Source: an uncultured Flavobacteriaceae bacterium | GTDB taxonomy: Bacteria; Bacteroidota; Bacteroidia; Flavobacteriales; Flavobacteriaceae | Direction: 5' to 3' | DNA length: 64,000 bases | NCBI GenBank assembly: GCA_938073895.1 | Contig: CALJFB010000002.1 | Span: 1-64,000 of the forward strand | In this document: piece by piece, positions 17,506 through 27,543 of the stretch | Numbering within the stretch: the first letter of the stretch is position 1 | How the letters are laid out: each line of letters opens with the position of its first letter | Notes under the pieces: generated by a model | What the model was told of the DNA's origin: nothing | The model's database searches: none | What the model saw: the letters and a program-made list of their open reading frames with translations, nothing else | Program-made: the position numbers and the translations under genes

Positions 17506-18603
17506 ATGGAGCTTTCCGTAGTTATTCTAAGTTACAATGTTCAGCATTTTTTGCAGTTATGTTTGCAAAGTGTAGAAGCTGCATTAACTACAATTAATGC
17601 AGAAATTATTGTAATAGATAACAACTCTAAAGATCAAAGTAAAGTAATGGTAGAAACCCATTTTCCAAATGTAAAGTGGATTCAAAACACAGAAAATGTA
17701 GGCTTTTCTAAAGCAAACAATCAAGCGGTACAACAAGCTAAAGGTAATTACCTATGTATCTTAAATCCAGATACAGTTGTAGCAGAAAATACATTTACAA
17801 AATTATTAGAGTTTGCAGAAACTAAAACAGATTTAGGAATTGTTGGTTGTCAATTAATAGATGGTAATGGAGAATTTTTACCAGAAAGCAAGCGTAATGT
17901 ACCAACACCAAAAGTAGCTCTAAAAAAGCTTTTAGGAAAATCGGACATGTATTATGCCAATCATTTAGAAAAGCATCAAATAGGAAAAGCATCTATTTTT
18001 GTGGGCGCTTTTATGTTACTTAAAAAAGAAGTGTATTTAAAAGTAAATGGATTCGATGAGCAGTATTTTATGTATGGCGAAGACATAGATTTGTCTTATA
18101 AAATTGAAAAATCAGGCCTTACAAATTATTACTATGGAAATACAACAGTTATTCATTTTAAAGGCGAAAGTACATTAAAAGATAACGTTTATGCAAAACG
18201 CTTTTTTGGAGCAATGCAAATTTTTTATAAATCGCATTTTAAAAGTAATGTATTTACTAATAGTATAGTTTGGTTTGCAATCCAGTTAGCTAAGCTAATA
18301 CAGAAACCACCAAAACAAAAAAGTATAGCAATTAATAATTATGTACTGGTATCTAATAAATTAGTTCCAAAACTTCAAATGGCATTAAAAAAATCTGTTT
18401 TATGCGTAAAAGAAGTTACAGTTTTTAAATCTAATACAGACTATGTGTTAGATCTTAATTACTTGAAATTCAGAGATGTAATTGATATTTTAAAAAAGTC
18501 AAAAGAAAAAAAAATAATTAGTTTTAAGATATTGCCAAAAAACACTAATTTCGTTTTAGGTAGTCAAACCTCAGAAAATAGAGGCGAAATATTTCACTTT
18601 TAA
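17506..18603 (+). CDS. Glycosyltransferase family 2
   Basis: 'VVILSYN', 'IVIDNNSKDQS', 'ILNPDTVV', 'GEDIDLSYKI'. Confidence 0.92.
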   Translation: MELSVVILSYNVQHFLQLCLQSVEAALTTINAEIIVIDNNSKDQSKVMVETHFPNVKWIQNTENVGFSKANNQAVQQAKGNYLCILNPDTVVAENTFTKLLEFAETKTDLGIVGCQLIDGNGEFLPESKRNVPTPKVALKKLLGKSDMYYANHLEKHQIGKASIFVGAFMLLKKEVYLKVNGFDEQYFMYGEDIDLSYKIEKSGLTNYYYGNTTVIHFKGESTLKDNVYAKRFFGAMQIFYKSHFKSNVFTNSIVWFAIQLAKLIQKPPKQKSIAINNYVLVSNKLVPKLQMALKKSVLCVKEVTVFKSNTDYVLDLNYLKFRDVIDILKKSKEKKIISFKILPKNTNFVLGSQTSENRGEIFHF

Positions 18604-18703
18604 AAAGAAATAAATGTAAATTAATATAGATGATGTAATTTAATCGCTATTTTTTTATTAATTTTACAAACTTTAATACCAAAACACAGTCTAAATTATT
18701 AAT

Positions 18704-20002
18704 ATGGCAAGATTTGAACTTAAGTTACCAAAAATGGGAGAAAGCGTTGCAGAAGCAACAATTACTTCGTGGTTAAAAGAAGTTGGAGATACAATTGAAG
18801 CAGATGAAGCAGTTCTAGAAATTGCAACAGATAAAGTGGATAGCGAAGTTCCAAGTGAAGTAGATGGTATTTTAGTAGAACGCTTATTCGAAGTAGATGA
18901 TGTTGTTCAAGTTGGAGACACCATTGCAATAATAGAAACTGAAGGTGCAGATGTAGCAGCAGCACCAGTTGTTAAAAATGCAGCATCGCAGCCAGAAGCC
19001 GTAAAAGTAGTCGAGCAAACTATAGAAACCGCTAAAGCAACTGTAGCAATAGAAAATTCTGAAGATCGTTTTTATTCGCCATTAGTAAAAAATATGGCCA
19101 AAGAAGAAGCTATTTCTCAAGCAGAATTAGACGCTATTTCTGGAACAGGAAAAGATGGACGTGTAACTAAAAACGACATGTTAAGTTATTTAAAAAACAG
19201 AACATCTCAACCAGTAGCAGCAGTAAATTCGCAAAAAACAGAAGCAAAAAAAGCAGCTGTTTCCAAACCAAAAGCGCCAATTGCAATAGCACAAGGCGAT
19301 GAGGTTATAGAAATGAGCCGTATGGGTAAATTAATTGCACATCATATGGTAGAATCTGTGCAAACCAGTGCACACGTTCAAAGTTTTATAGAAGTAGATG
19401 TTACAAATATTTGGAACTGGCGTAAAAAAGTAAAAGCAGCATTTGGAAAGCGAGAAGGCGAGAATTTAACCTTTACACCAATCTTTATGGAAGCTATTGC
19501 TAGAGCATTACGCGAGCATCCAATGATGAATATATCTTTAAATGGCGATACAATTGTCAAAAAGAAAAATATAAACCTTGGTATGGCAGCAGCTTTACCA
19601 GACGGAAATTTAATAGTTCCTGTAATTAAAAACGCAGATCAATTAAACCTAGTAGGTATAACTAAAGCCGTAAACGATTTAGCAAAACGTGCCAGAGAAA
19701 ACAAATTAAAACCAGACGATATTCAAGGTGGAACCTACACAGTTACAAACGTTGGAACCTTTGGAAGCATAATGGGAACACCAATTATTAACCAGCCACA
19801 AGTAGGAATTTTAGCATTAGGTGCCATACGTAAAGTGCCAGCAGTTATAGAAACTCCAGATGGCGATTTTATTGGAATTCGTTACAAAATGTTCCTATCG
19901 CATTCTTACGATCATAGAGTTGTAAATGGAGCTTTAGGTGGCCAATTTATAAAAACAATAAAAGACGATTTAGAATCTTGGGATATAAACAGAGAAATCT
20001 AA
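18704..20002 (+). CDS. 2-oxo acid dehydrogenase E2 component (dihydrolipoamide acyltransferase)
   Basis: Lipoyl domain 'EIATDKVDSEVPSE', E3-binding domain, catalytic 'SHSYDHRVVNGALGGQF'. Confidence 0.95.
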   Translation: MARFELKLPKMGESVAEATITSWLKEVGDTIEADEAVLEIATDKVDSEVPSEVDGILVERLFEVDDVVQVGDTIAIIETEGADVAAAPVVKNAASQPEAVKVVEQTIETAKATVAIENSEDRFYSPLVKNMAKEEAISQAELDAISGTGKDGRVTKNDMLSYLKNRTSQPVAAVNSQKTEAKKAAVSKPKAPIAIAQGDEVIEMSRMGKLIAHHMVESVQTSAHVQSFIEVDVTNIWNWRKKVKAAFGKREGENLTFTPIFMEAIARALREHPMMNISLNGDTIVKKKNINLGMAAALPDGNLIVPVIKNADQLNLVGITKAVNDLAKRARENKLKPDDIQGGTYTVTNVGTFGSIMGTPIINQPQVGILALGAIRKVPAVIETPDGDFIGIRYKMFLSHSYDHRVVNGALGGQFIKTIKDDLESWDINREI

Positions 20003-20027
20003 AATACCATTCTAAAACACTATAAAT

Positions 20028-20058
20028 AAAAGCTCAACTTAAGTTGGGCTTTTTTTTT
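20028..20058 (+). terminator. Terminator after E2 gene
   Basis: AGCTCAACTT/AAGTTGGGCT then T-tract. Confidence 0.85.
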
Positions 20059-20079
20059 GCTATTAATTTTAGGGCATTT

Positions 20080-20130
20080 CTTTTACTAGTTCTAAAAGAT
20101 TAAAAAAAAACCTTTTAGAACTAGTAAAAG
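20080..20130. repeat. Perfect 19-bp inverted repeat (hairpin, 13-nt loop)
   Basis: CTTTTACTAGTTCTAAAAG ... CTTTTAGAACTAGTAAAAG. Confidence 0.85.
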
Positions 20131-20359
20131 TCAGGCTTTCAGCTAAATCTTTTTTTTTAACTGAATTTAGTTCCATTTATTAAAATCCCAAGAGCCTTTT
20201 TAATATAATATGTCTTTTCTATAATCTGTAAAAAAAAAAGGATACCGCATCAATCCTTAATGCAAAAGTAACTGCTTCAAAAAAAAAGACAATAATTCAG
20301 CCTAATAGGAGCAGAACTTTTGGGAAAACCCACTAAGAATTATGGTAAGTTAGAACCTT

Positions 20360-20575
20360 AGACTGTTTTTGTAAAAACTAAATTAAGTAAAAGTCGATGC
20401 AATAAATTCATAACATTAAATCAATGTAAGAAAATAAAAACCTGAATTTTATCTAGAATAGCTTCCAAAATCAGAATCTATTATTCTTTGTGATTACATT
20501 AAATAAATTTTTAGAAACAGATTATAAAATCTTGATTTTTTGGTTCATTTATTCATCAAATAAAAAAGAAAACAT
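20360..20575. repeat. Degenerate dispersed intergenic repeat, copy C
   Basis: 'aagtcgatgcaataaattc...aatagcttccaaaatcag...aatttttagaaacagattataaaatcttgattttttggttc' resembles copy B. Confidence 0.6.
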
Positions 20576-20748
20576 TAAAAACACACTTAAAGTAATATAA
20601 TCTAGAGAATCAAAATGAAAAGAAATAATTTTAATATATAGCATACCAATAAAAAGTAGACTTATCTAGAAGAACAATTAGAATTCGTAAATCAAAAATT
20701 TATTATAGGCTAAGTATTTCATTATATTTACAGAAATTATAACCACTT

Positions 20749-21522
20749 ATGCAACTAAAGCTTACAAAACCAATGTGTTTCTTCGATTTAGAAACCACAG
20801 GAATTAGTATAACTAAAGACAGAATTGTAGAAATTTCAATTCTAAAAGTATTTCCAAATGGAAAAGAAGAACGCCATACGTGGAAAGTAAATCCAGAAAT
20901 GCCAATTCCACCAGAAACAACAGCAATACATGGCATAAGTAACGCAGATGTAAAAGATGCGCCAACGTTTAAGCAATTAGGAAAAGAAGTACATTCACTA
21001 ATAAAAGACTCAGATTTAGCAGGATTTAATTCAAATAGATTTGATATTCCTTTATTGGCAGAAGAAATGCTTAGAGTTGATATAGATTTCGACATGAAAT
21101 CTAGAGTAGCCGTAGATGTGCAAACTATTTTTCATAAAAAAGAGCAACGTACATTAAGTGCCGCATATAAATTTTATTGCAATCAAACACTAGAAAACGC
21201 TCATAGTGCCGAGGCAGATACATTTGCCACATACGAGATTTTAAAAGCGCAATTAGATAGATATCCAGATTTAGAAAACGATAGTAAATTTTTATCAGAA
21301 TTTAGTTCAAGAAAACAATTTGCAGATTTTGCAGGTTTTTTAGCCTATAACGACGATGGACAAGAATGTTTTAGTTTTGGAAAACATAAAGACAAATTAG
21401 TAACCGAGGTTTTAGAAAAAGAACCAGGTTATTTTGGTTGGATTCTTAATGCAGATTTTCCATTGTACACAAAGAAAGTTTTAACAGCAATTAAACTAAA
21501 GTCATTTAATAATAAGATATAA
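20749..21522 (+). CDS. 3'-5' exonuclease (DnaQ/DEDD family)
   Basis: 'CFFDLETTGISITKDRIVEI', 'AGFNSNRFDIPLL', 'HSAEADTFATYEIL'. Confidence 0.9.
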   Translation: MQLKLTKPMCFFDLETTGISITKDRIVEISILKVFPNGKEERHTWKVNPEMPIPPETTAIHGISNADVKDAPTFKQLGKEVHSLIKDSDLAGFNSNRFDIPLLAEEMLRVDIDFDMKSRVAVDVQTIFHKKEQRTLSAAYKFYCNQTLENAHSAEADTFATYEILKAQLDRYPDLENDSKFLSEFSSRKQFADFAGFLAYNDDGQECFSFGKHKDKLVTEVLEKEPGYFGWILNADFPLYTKKVLTAIKLKSFNNKI

Positions 21523-21571
21523 TGCCTTTTTTAGCCAAACACTAAAACCTAACAATTATTAATTAAACACT

Positions 21572-22183
21572 ATGAAATTAATCTGCATAGGTAGAAACTA
21601 CACAGAACATATAAAAGAGCTTAATAACGAAAAACCTACCAATCCAGTTATTTTTATTAAGCCAGACACCGCTATTCTGTTAAAAAAGCAGCCTTTTTTT
21701 ATTCCAGATTTTTCCAACGATGTACATCACGAAGTTGAGGTTTTGGTAAAGATTAACAAAGTAGGCAAGCACATAGATAAAAAGTTTGCACATAAGTATT
21801 ACAGCGATATTAGTGTTGGAATAGATTTTACAGCACGAGATGTGCAACAGCAATTAAAAGAAAAAGGATTGCCATGGGAAAAAGCAAAATCTTTTGATGG
21901 CGCAGCGGTAATTGGAAATTGGTTACCAAAGTCCGATTTTAAAGATGTGGATAATTTAAACTTTAGTTTAAAAAAGAACGATGTATTGGTTCAAAATGGA
22001 GAAACCAGCCATATGCTTTATAAAATAGATGAGATTATAGAATATGTGTCTAAATATTTTACTTTAAAAATTGGAGATATTATATTTACAGGAACGCCAG
22101 CAGGCGTTTCAAAAGTAGACCCTAACGACAAATTAGTAGGTTTTTTAGAAGACAAACAATTATTTTCAATTAATGTAAAGTAA
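21572..22183 (+). CDS. Fumarylacetoacetate hydrolase family protein
   Basis: 'CIGRNYTEHIKEL', 'HHEVEVLVKI', 'GDIIFTGTPAGVSKV'. Confidence 0.93.
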   Translation: MKLICIGRNYTEHIKELNNEKPTNPVIFIKPDTAILLKKQPFFIPDFSNDVHHEVEVLVKINKVGKHIDKKFAHKYYSDISVGIDFTARDVQQQLKEKGLPWEKAKSFDGAAVIGNWLPKSDFKDVDNLNFSLKKNDVLVQNGETSHMLYKIDEIIEYVSKYFTLKIGDIIFTGTPAGVSKVDPNDKLVGFLEDKQLFSINVK

Positions 22184-22525
22184 ATGGCAAGCAATTATAA
22201 TTTAGAAAAGGTAAATGCAATTGCAGATGGCGATCAAGATTTTATATTGGTTTTAGTACAAACACTATTAGACGAGTTGCCAGAAGATGCTAAGATGTTG
22301 CAGCAAGCAGTAACATCTAATAATTTTGAGCAAACCTACCAAATTGCTCATAAATTGAAACCAACTATAGCATTGTTTGGGATAAAACACTACAGTTCTT
22401 TAATAGAAATTCAAGATTGGGGAAAATTAACACAAAAAGATAAAGTCATTACATCTCAATTAGAGGTGTTTATTAATAGTGTAAATAAAGCTTTACAAGA
22501 AATCAAAACAAATTTTAATTTATAA
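22184..22525 (+). CDS. Stand-alone Hpt (histidine phosphotransfer) domain protein
   Basis: 'FEQTYQIAHKLKPTIALFGI' four-helix Hpt pattern. Confidence 0.8.
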   Translation: MASNYNLEKVNAIADGDQDFILVLVQTLLDELPEDAKMLQQAVTSNNFEQTYQIAHKLKPTIALFGIKHYSSLIEIQDWGKLTQKDKVITSQLEVFINSVNKALQEIKTNFNL

Positions 22526-23775
22526 TGAAAGCCGAAATAATAACTATTGGAGACGAAATTCTAATAGGCCAGATAGTCGATACTAATTCGGCATTTATAG
22601 GAAAAGAATTAAATAAAATTGGTGTTTCTGTTTACCAGATTACCTCAATTCAAGACGATAAAGACCATATATTAAAAGCATTTGCAGAGGCAGAAACTAA
22701 TGCAGATATTATAATTATTACAGGCGGATTAGGACCAACAAAAGATGATATTACAAAACATACTTTAGCAGAATATTTTAATGACACTTTAATTCAGAAT
22801 GATGCAGTTCTTGCTCATGTAGAAGATTTGTTTGCTAAATATATTAGTACACCAATTTCAGATTTAAACAGACAACAAGCCTTGGTTTTATCCAAGTCTG
22901 AGGTTTTACAAAACGATTTTGGAACAGCTCCAGGAATGTGGATAGAAAAAAACAATAAAGTTTTTATTTCTTTACCAGGCGTGCCTTTCGAGATGAAAGG
23001 TTTAATTAGTAAATATGTGCTTCCTAAAATTCAAGACAAGTTTAAAAGACCATTTATATTGCACAAAACATTATTAACAAATGGTTTGGGAGAAAGTGCT
23101 TTAGCGCTTCGTCTAGAAGATTGGGAAAATAATTTACCTAAAGAATTAAAATTAGCTTACTTACCTAGTTTAGGTAAAGTAAGATTAAGATTATCTATAA
23201 AAGGTTTTAATAAAAAAGGTATTGAAAAAATAGTAGAAGCAGAGGTTAAAAAAGTTTTGCCGCTAATAGAAGATGTCTTTTCAGGTTTTGAAGACACTAA
23301 TAATAGTATAGAGCAAATTGTGGCTCAAAAATTAATAGATCAGAATAAAACAATTGCATTTGCAGAAAGTTGTACCGGTGGGAAATTAACAGAAACCTTT
23401 ACAAAGCATCAGGGAACTTCTCAATACTTAAAAGGCAGTTTGGTATGTTATGCAACCCAATCTAAAGTAGATGTTTTAGGCGTTTCTCAAGAGGTTATTA
23501 ACGTAAATTCTGTTGTTAGCGAGCAAGTAGCAGTAGAAATGGCAGAGCAAATTAGGTTAAAGTTTAAGTCAGATATTGGTGTTTCTACAACAGGAAATGC
23601 TGGACCAGATAAAGGCGATTCTGATGTGGAAGTTGGAACAGTTTGTATAGCTATTTCAACAAAGCATGAAGTAAAAAGTTATACTTTTTACATGGGAAAT
23701 CATCGCGAAAAAGTAATAAATAAGTCTGTAAATAAGATTTTAGAGTTGCTTCAAAAAGAAATTTTAATAAATTAA
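22525..23775 (+). CDS. cinA: CinA family nicotinamide mononucleotide deamidase/competence-damage protein
   Basis: 'IITIGDEILIGQIVDTNS', 'TGGLGPTKDDITK', C-terminal 'AESCTGGKLTETFT'. Confidence 0.95.
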   Translation: MKAEIITIGDEILIGQIVDTNSAFIGKELNKIGVSVYQITSIQDDKDHILKAFAEAETNADIIIITGGLGPTKDDITKHTLAEYFNDTLIQNDAVLAHVEDLFAKYISTPISDLNRQQALVLSKSEVLQNDFGTAPGMWIEKNNKVFISLPGVPFEMKGLISKYVLPKIQDKFKRPFILHKTLLTNGLGESALALRLEDWENNLPKELKLAYLPSLGKVRLRLSIKGFNKKGIEKIVEAEVKKVLPLIEDVFSGFEDTNNSIEQIVAQKLIDQNKTIAFAESCTGGKLTETFTKHQGTSQYLKGSLVCYATQSKVDVLGVSQEVINVNSVVSEQVAVEMAEQIRLKFKSDIGVSTTGNAGPDKGDSDVEVGTVCIAISTKHEVKSYTFYMGNHREKVINKSVNKILELLQKEILIN

Positions 23776-23853
23776 TTTAATATTAGGTTGTTATAATATA
23801 ATTAATACATATATTTGCACCTCGAAATTAATCACATTTTAAAGTTATATATA

Positions 23854-24090
23854 ATGTCAAGAGTTTGTGAACTTACAGGAAAGAAGGCAATGGTTGGGAA
23901 CAACGTGTCTCACGCAATGAATAAAACGAAACGTAGATTTAATGTGAATTTAATCAAAAAACGTTTATTTCTTCCTGAAGAGGATAAGTGGATTACTTTA
24001 AAGCTTTCTACGTCTGCTTTAAAAACAATCAATAGAATAGGAATTACAGCAGCTATTAAAGAAGCTAAATCAAAAGGTTTCTTAAAATAA
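23854..24090 (+). CDS. rpmB: 50S ribosomal protein L28
   Basis: MSRVCELTGKKAMVGNNVSHAMNKTKRRF; ATG at 23854. Confidence 0.96.
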   Translation: MSRVCELTGKKAMVGNNVSHAMNKTKRRFNVNLIKKRLFLPEEDKWITLKLSTSALKTINRIGITAAIKEAKSKGFLK

Positions 24091-24116
24091 TAGTTTACAT
24101 TTAAAGCATATTAAAG

Positions 24117-24299
24117 ATGGCAAGAAAAGGTAACAGAGTACAGGTAATACTAGAATGTACAGAGCATAAGGAGTCAGGGAAACCAGGAACTTCTCGTTAT
24201 ATTACAACTAAAAACAAAAAGAATACGCCAGATAGAATGGAGATTAAGAAATTTAACTCTATCCTTAAACGTATGACAGTTCATAAAGAAATTAAGTAA
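24117..24299 (+). CDS. rpmG: 50S ribosomal protein L33
   Basis: [46 protein letters not shown]. Confidence 0.96.
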   Translation: MARKGNRVQVILECTEHKESGKPGTSRYITTKNKKNTPDRMEIKKFNSILKRMTVHKEIK

Positions 24300-24342
24300 T
24301 TCGTTATTGCTTACGCAGTAATAACCAATAAAAATATTAGTA

Positions 24343-24495
24343 ATGGCAAAGAAAACCGTAGCATCTTTACAGACATCGTCTAAAAGATTATCAAAAGCAA
24401 TTAAAATGGTGAAATCTCCTAAAACAGGAGCTTACATGTTTGTTGAATCAATCATGGCACCAGAATTAGTAAAAGATTTCTTCGCGAAGAAATAA
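24343..24495 (+). CDS. DUF4295 family small protein (50 aa), absent from the ORF track
   Basis: Manual translation MAKKTVASLQTSSKRLSKAIKMVKSPKTGAYMFVESIMAPELVKDFFAKK*; conserved partner of L28/L33 in Bacteroidetes. Confidence 0.9.
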   Translation: MAKKTVASLQTSSKRLSKAIKMVKSPKTGAYMFVESIMAPELVKDFFAKK

Positions 24496-24526
24496 TTACC
24501 TAATTTAATACACATAAGTTCTAATT

Positions 24527-24556
24527 GCTGCTTTCTTTTTAAGGAAGCAGCTTTTT
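24527..24556 (+). terminator. Terminator after the ribosomal cluster
   Basis: GCTGCTTTC...GGAAGCAGC then TTTTTG. Confidence 0.7.
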
Positions 24557-24671
24557 GTCTTTATACATATCTAGGACTGACAATATTACCTTAACTTGTT
24601 TTTGGTCTAATACTTGCCTATTAAACATTAAGAATACACATCTATTACAGATGTTTTAAAGCGATTACATT

Positions 24672-25646
24672 ATGAGTTTTTTTAAGAAAATTTTTTCGTC
24701 AGAGAAGAAGGAAACTTTAGATAAAGGTTTAGAGAAAACAAAATCTTCTTTTTTTGGCAAATTAAGTAAAGCAGTAGCTGGAAAATCTAAAGTAGATGAC
24801 GAAGTTCTTGATAATCTTGAAGAAGTTTTAGTTTCTAGCGATGTTGGTGTAAATACAACTCTTAAGGTTATAGAACGTATTGAAGCTCGTGTATCTAAAG
24901 ATAAATACCTTGGAACAGATGAGTTAAATCAGATTCTAAGAGATGAAATTGCTGCACTTTTAAGCGAAACCAATTCTGGAGAAGCTACAGATTACAGTAT
25001 TCCAAAATTACCAAATCAACCAGATGGATCTAAAACACCTTACGTTTTAATGGTTGTTGGTGTTAATGGTGTTGGTAAAACAACCACTATTGGTAAATTA
25101 GCGTATCAATTAAAAAAGCAAGGGTTAAGTGTTGTTTTAGGAGCTGCAGATACCTTTAGAGCTGCTGCAATAGACCAATTACAAGTTTGGGCAGATCGTG
25201 TAGATGTGCCAATGGTACGACAAGATATGGGTTCTGATCCAGCAAGTGTTGCTTTTGATGCTTTACAATCTGGAGTAACTCAAAATGCAGATGTTATTAT
25301 TATTGATACCGCAGGAAGATTACATAATAAAGTTAATCTAATGAACGAATTAACTAAAGTGAAACGTGTAATGCAAAAAGTTATTGGAGATGCACCTCAC
25401 GATGTTTTATTAGTTTTAGATGGTTCTACTGGACAAAATGCTTTTGAACAAGCTAAGCAATTTACAGCAGCAACAGAAGTTACAAGTTTAGCAGTAACTA
25501 AATTAGATGGAACTGCAAAAGGTGGCGTTGTTATTGGAATAAGCGATCAATTTCAAATTCCTGTAAAATATATTGGAGTAGGAGAAGGCATAGAAGATCT
25601 ACAAGTGTTTAATAAACATGAGTTTGTAGATAGCTTTTTTAAATAA
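24672..25646 (+). CDS. ftsY: Signal recognition particle receptor FtsY
   Basis: 'GVNGVGKTTTIGKLA', 'AADTFRAAAIDQL', 'TKLDGTAKGGVV'. Confidence 0.97.
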   Translation: MSFFKKIFSSEKKETLDKGLEKTKSSFFGKLSKAVAGKSKVDDEVLDNLEEVLVSSDVGVNTTLKVIERIEARVSKDKYLGTDELNQILRDEIAALLSETNSGEATDYSIPKLPNQPDGSKTPYVLMVVGVNGVGKTTTIGKLAYQLKKQGLSVVLGAADTFRAAAIDQLQVWADRVDVPMVRQDMGSDPASVAFDALQSGVTQNADVIIIDTAGRLHNKVNLMNELTKVKRVMQKVIGDAPHDVLLVLDGSTGQNAFEQAKQFTAATEVTSLAVTKLDGTAKGGVVIGISDQFQIPVKYIGVGEGIEDLQVFNKHEFVDSFFK

Positions 25647-25763
25647 CAAATTCCTGCGAATGCAGTAATCTTATAAAGTAAGGTAGAATATTTTTATATT
25701 TTAACGATGACCTGTGCTGAAATAAGTCGACACAGAATCAATTTATTATGAACCGCAAGTTTA

Positions 25764-27500
25764 TTAGTTTTTTATAATTTTTTTTATAATGACTTTATTA
25801 TTGATTCCAACCATTCTTAATAAGTATATTCCGCTGGATAATTCTTCTAGATTTATTTTTTTTCCTAGTAACTTCTTGTTATAAATTAATTTGCCATTAA
25901 TAGAATAAATAAATATTTCTGCGTTTGTAAACGATTTACCTAAATTGTTAAATGAAATGATTTCTTTAAATGGATTAGGAAATAGTTTTATATCAAAATT
26001 TCCTATATATAATCTAATAGCTTCGTTATTAGTTAGATTGTCATTGTCATAAGCAATAGATTCAAGGATATAAAAACCATCATCAAAGTCGTAATTAGTC
26101 TCAAAAGGATAAGTATTATCTACAGCTATTAATTCTCCATTTATATAAAATTCTACAAATAATATGTTGCCATCGGTATCAAAAGCTTCGGTTTGAATTG
26201 ATGTATTTAAACCATTTTCTATAAAATCATTATCTGCTACAGAGGTAAAAGTAATGTTTGGTGTTTCGAGGTTTAGATTTGTAATTGTTACTGTATCACC
26301 ATTAGTAGGATTCCAGATGTTAACTCCATTAGGTACTAGGCAAGTTGTAATGTTGTTAATCTCACTTATTGTGTTTGGATCTTCTATAATTATTGTTTTT
26401 AGTTCTATTTTGGTGTTAGATACACAAAGCCATTTAAATTGATTAAATGAGCCAAAATCACGAGACCAGGTTTTGTTGTCGTTACTATTTCTAAGTGGTG
26501 CGCCCCAACAACCTTCACCAACATAAATAGTACCATTTATATCATCTCTTTCAAAACCTTCATCACAATTAATTCCAAATAAGCAGGGTTTTATAGGCCA
26601 AGTTGTTTTTACTGTATGAGAGTCGGATTCAAAAACTAGTTTAACTTTGTAATCATAAAATAATTTAGCCCAATTGTTATACTCATCATTCCCTTCAGAT
26701 TTATAGGTTACGTGAGGTTTCATAGGCTTATGGTATTGAGCAGATTTCCAAATAGAATTATCTTGTTCTAATGTGTTTTTAAGCCAAGCAGCTTGGCTTC
26801 CTCCAGCAGATATTTCAGAATTTAATGTGTAAATAGAATACAGGTTATTACCAAATGTAATTTTGTAATACGAATTAACATTAGGGATGTTAAATAATTT
26901 TGGTATACGGTTGTTATTAAATTCATGATTACCTCTTGCTGGTATTATTGGAAACATTCTGCCATCGGATGCAATAGTTAATTGCCAATCGTCAAACCAT
27001 TCTTGCCATTCAATGTCGCTGTCATCATTAGTCATATCTCCTCCAAAAAAGACAGCAGTTGGTTTAAGTTTAGAAACCATTGTATTTGCAAATTGCCTTG
27101 GTATTCTATTATTTCTGGAGTCTCCACCAGCAATAAACGACATAGTTTCGTTTGTGTTAGGAGCTGTTTTAAACCAGTATCTAGAACTTATTCCTTCAGA
27201 ATCTTTTATTAAAAAATAATAGTTTGTATTTGGTGTTAATCCATCAAGTTTAGTAAATGAATTAGTCATTCCTCTATCAATAACCTCTGTTTCTTTAGAT
27301 TTAAAAAAAGCATAATTAGACCAATTTATTCCGTAATCTATACTATCGTAATATATTTTAGTGTTAGATCCAGAAACTTGCTCCCAACCAATCATTATGG
27401 TTGTAGAAGGGTTGTCTGTAATTACAATTCTATATCTTCTTGTATTAGCATTAGCTAAAAAAAAACATAAAATAAAAAAGAATAAAAAGAATTTCTTCAT
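25764..27500 (-). CDS. Secreted metallophosphoesterase with fibronectin-like domain and T9SS type A sorting C-terminus
   Basis: 'AGGDSRNN', 'GGDMTND', 'ARGNHEFNN'; C-terminal 'LFPNPFKEIISFNN...SGIYLLRM...KKIIKN'. Confidence 0.88.
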   Translation of the reverse strand: MKKFFLFFFILCFFLANANTRRYRIVITDNPSTTIMIGWEQVSGSNTKIYYDSIDYGINWSNYAFFKSKETEVIDRGMTNSFTKLDGLTPNTNYYFLIKDSEGISSRYWFKTAPNTNETMSFIAGGDSRNNRIPRQFANTMVSKLKPTAVFFGGDMTNDDSDIEWQEWFDDWQLTIASDGRMFPIIPARGNHEFNNNRIPKLFNIPNVNSYYKITFGNNLYSIYTLNSEISAGGSQAAWLKNTLEQDNSIWKSAQYHKPMKPHVTYKSEGNDEYNNWAKLFYDYKVKLVFESDSHTVKTTWPIKPCLFGINCDEGFERDDINGTIYVGEGCWGAPLRNSNDNKTWSRDFGSFNQFKWLCVSNTKIELKTIIIEDPNTISEINNITTCLVPNGVNIWNPTNGDTVTITNLNLETPNITFTSVADNDFIENGLNTSIQTEAFDTDGNILFVEFYINGELIAVDNTYPFETNYDFDDGFYILESIAYDNDNLTNNEAIRLYIGNFDIKLFPNPFKEIISFNNLGKSFTNAEIFIYSINGKLIYNKKLLGKKINLEELSSGIYLLRMVGINNKVIIKKIIKN

Positions 27501-27543
27501 AGTTATTTTACCTAAATTCAGTCTTCAAAACTTTAAAATTATA

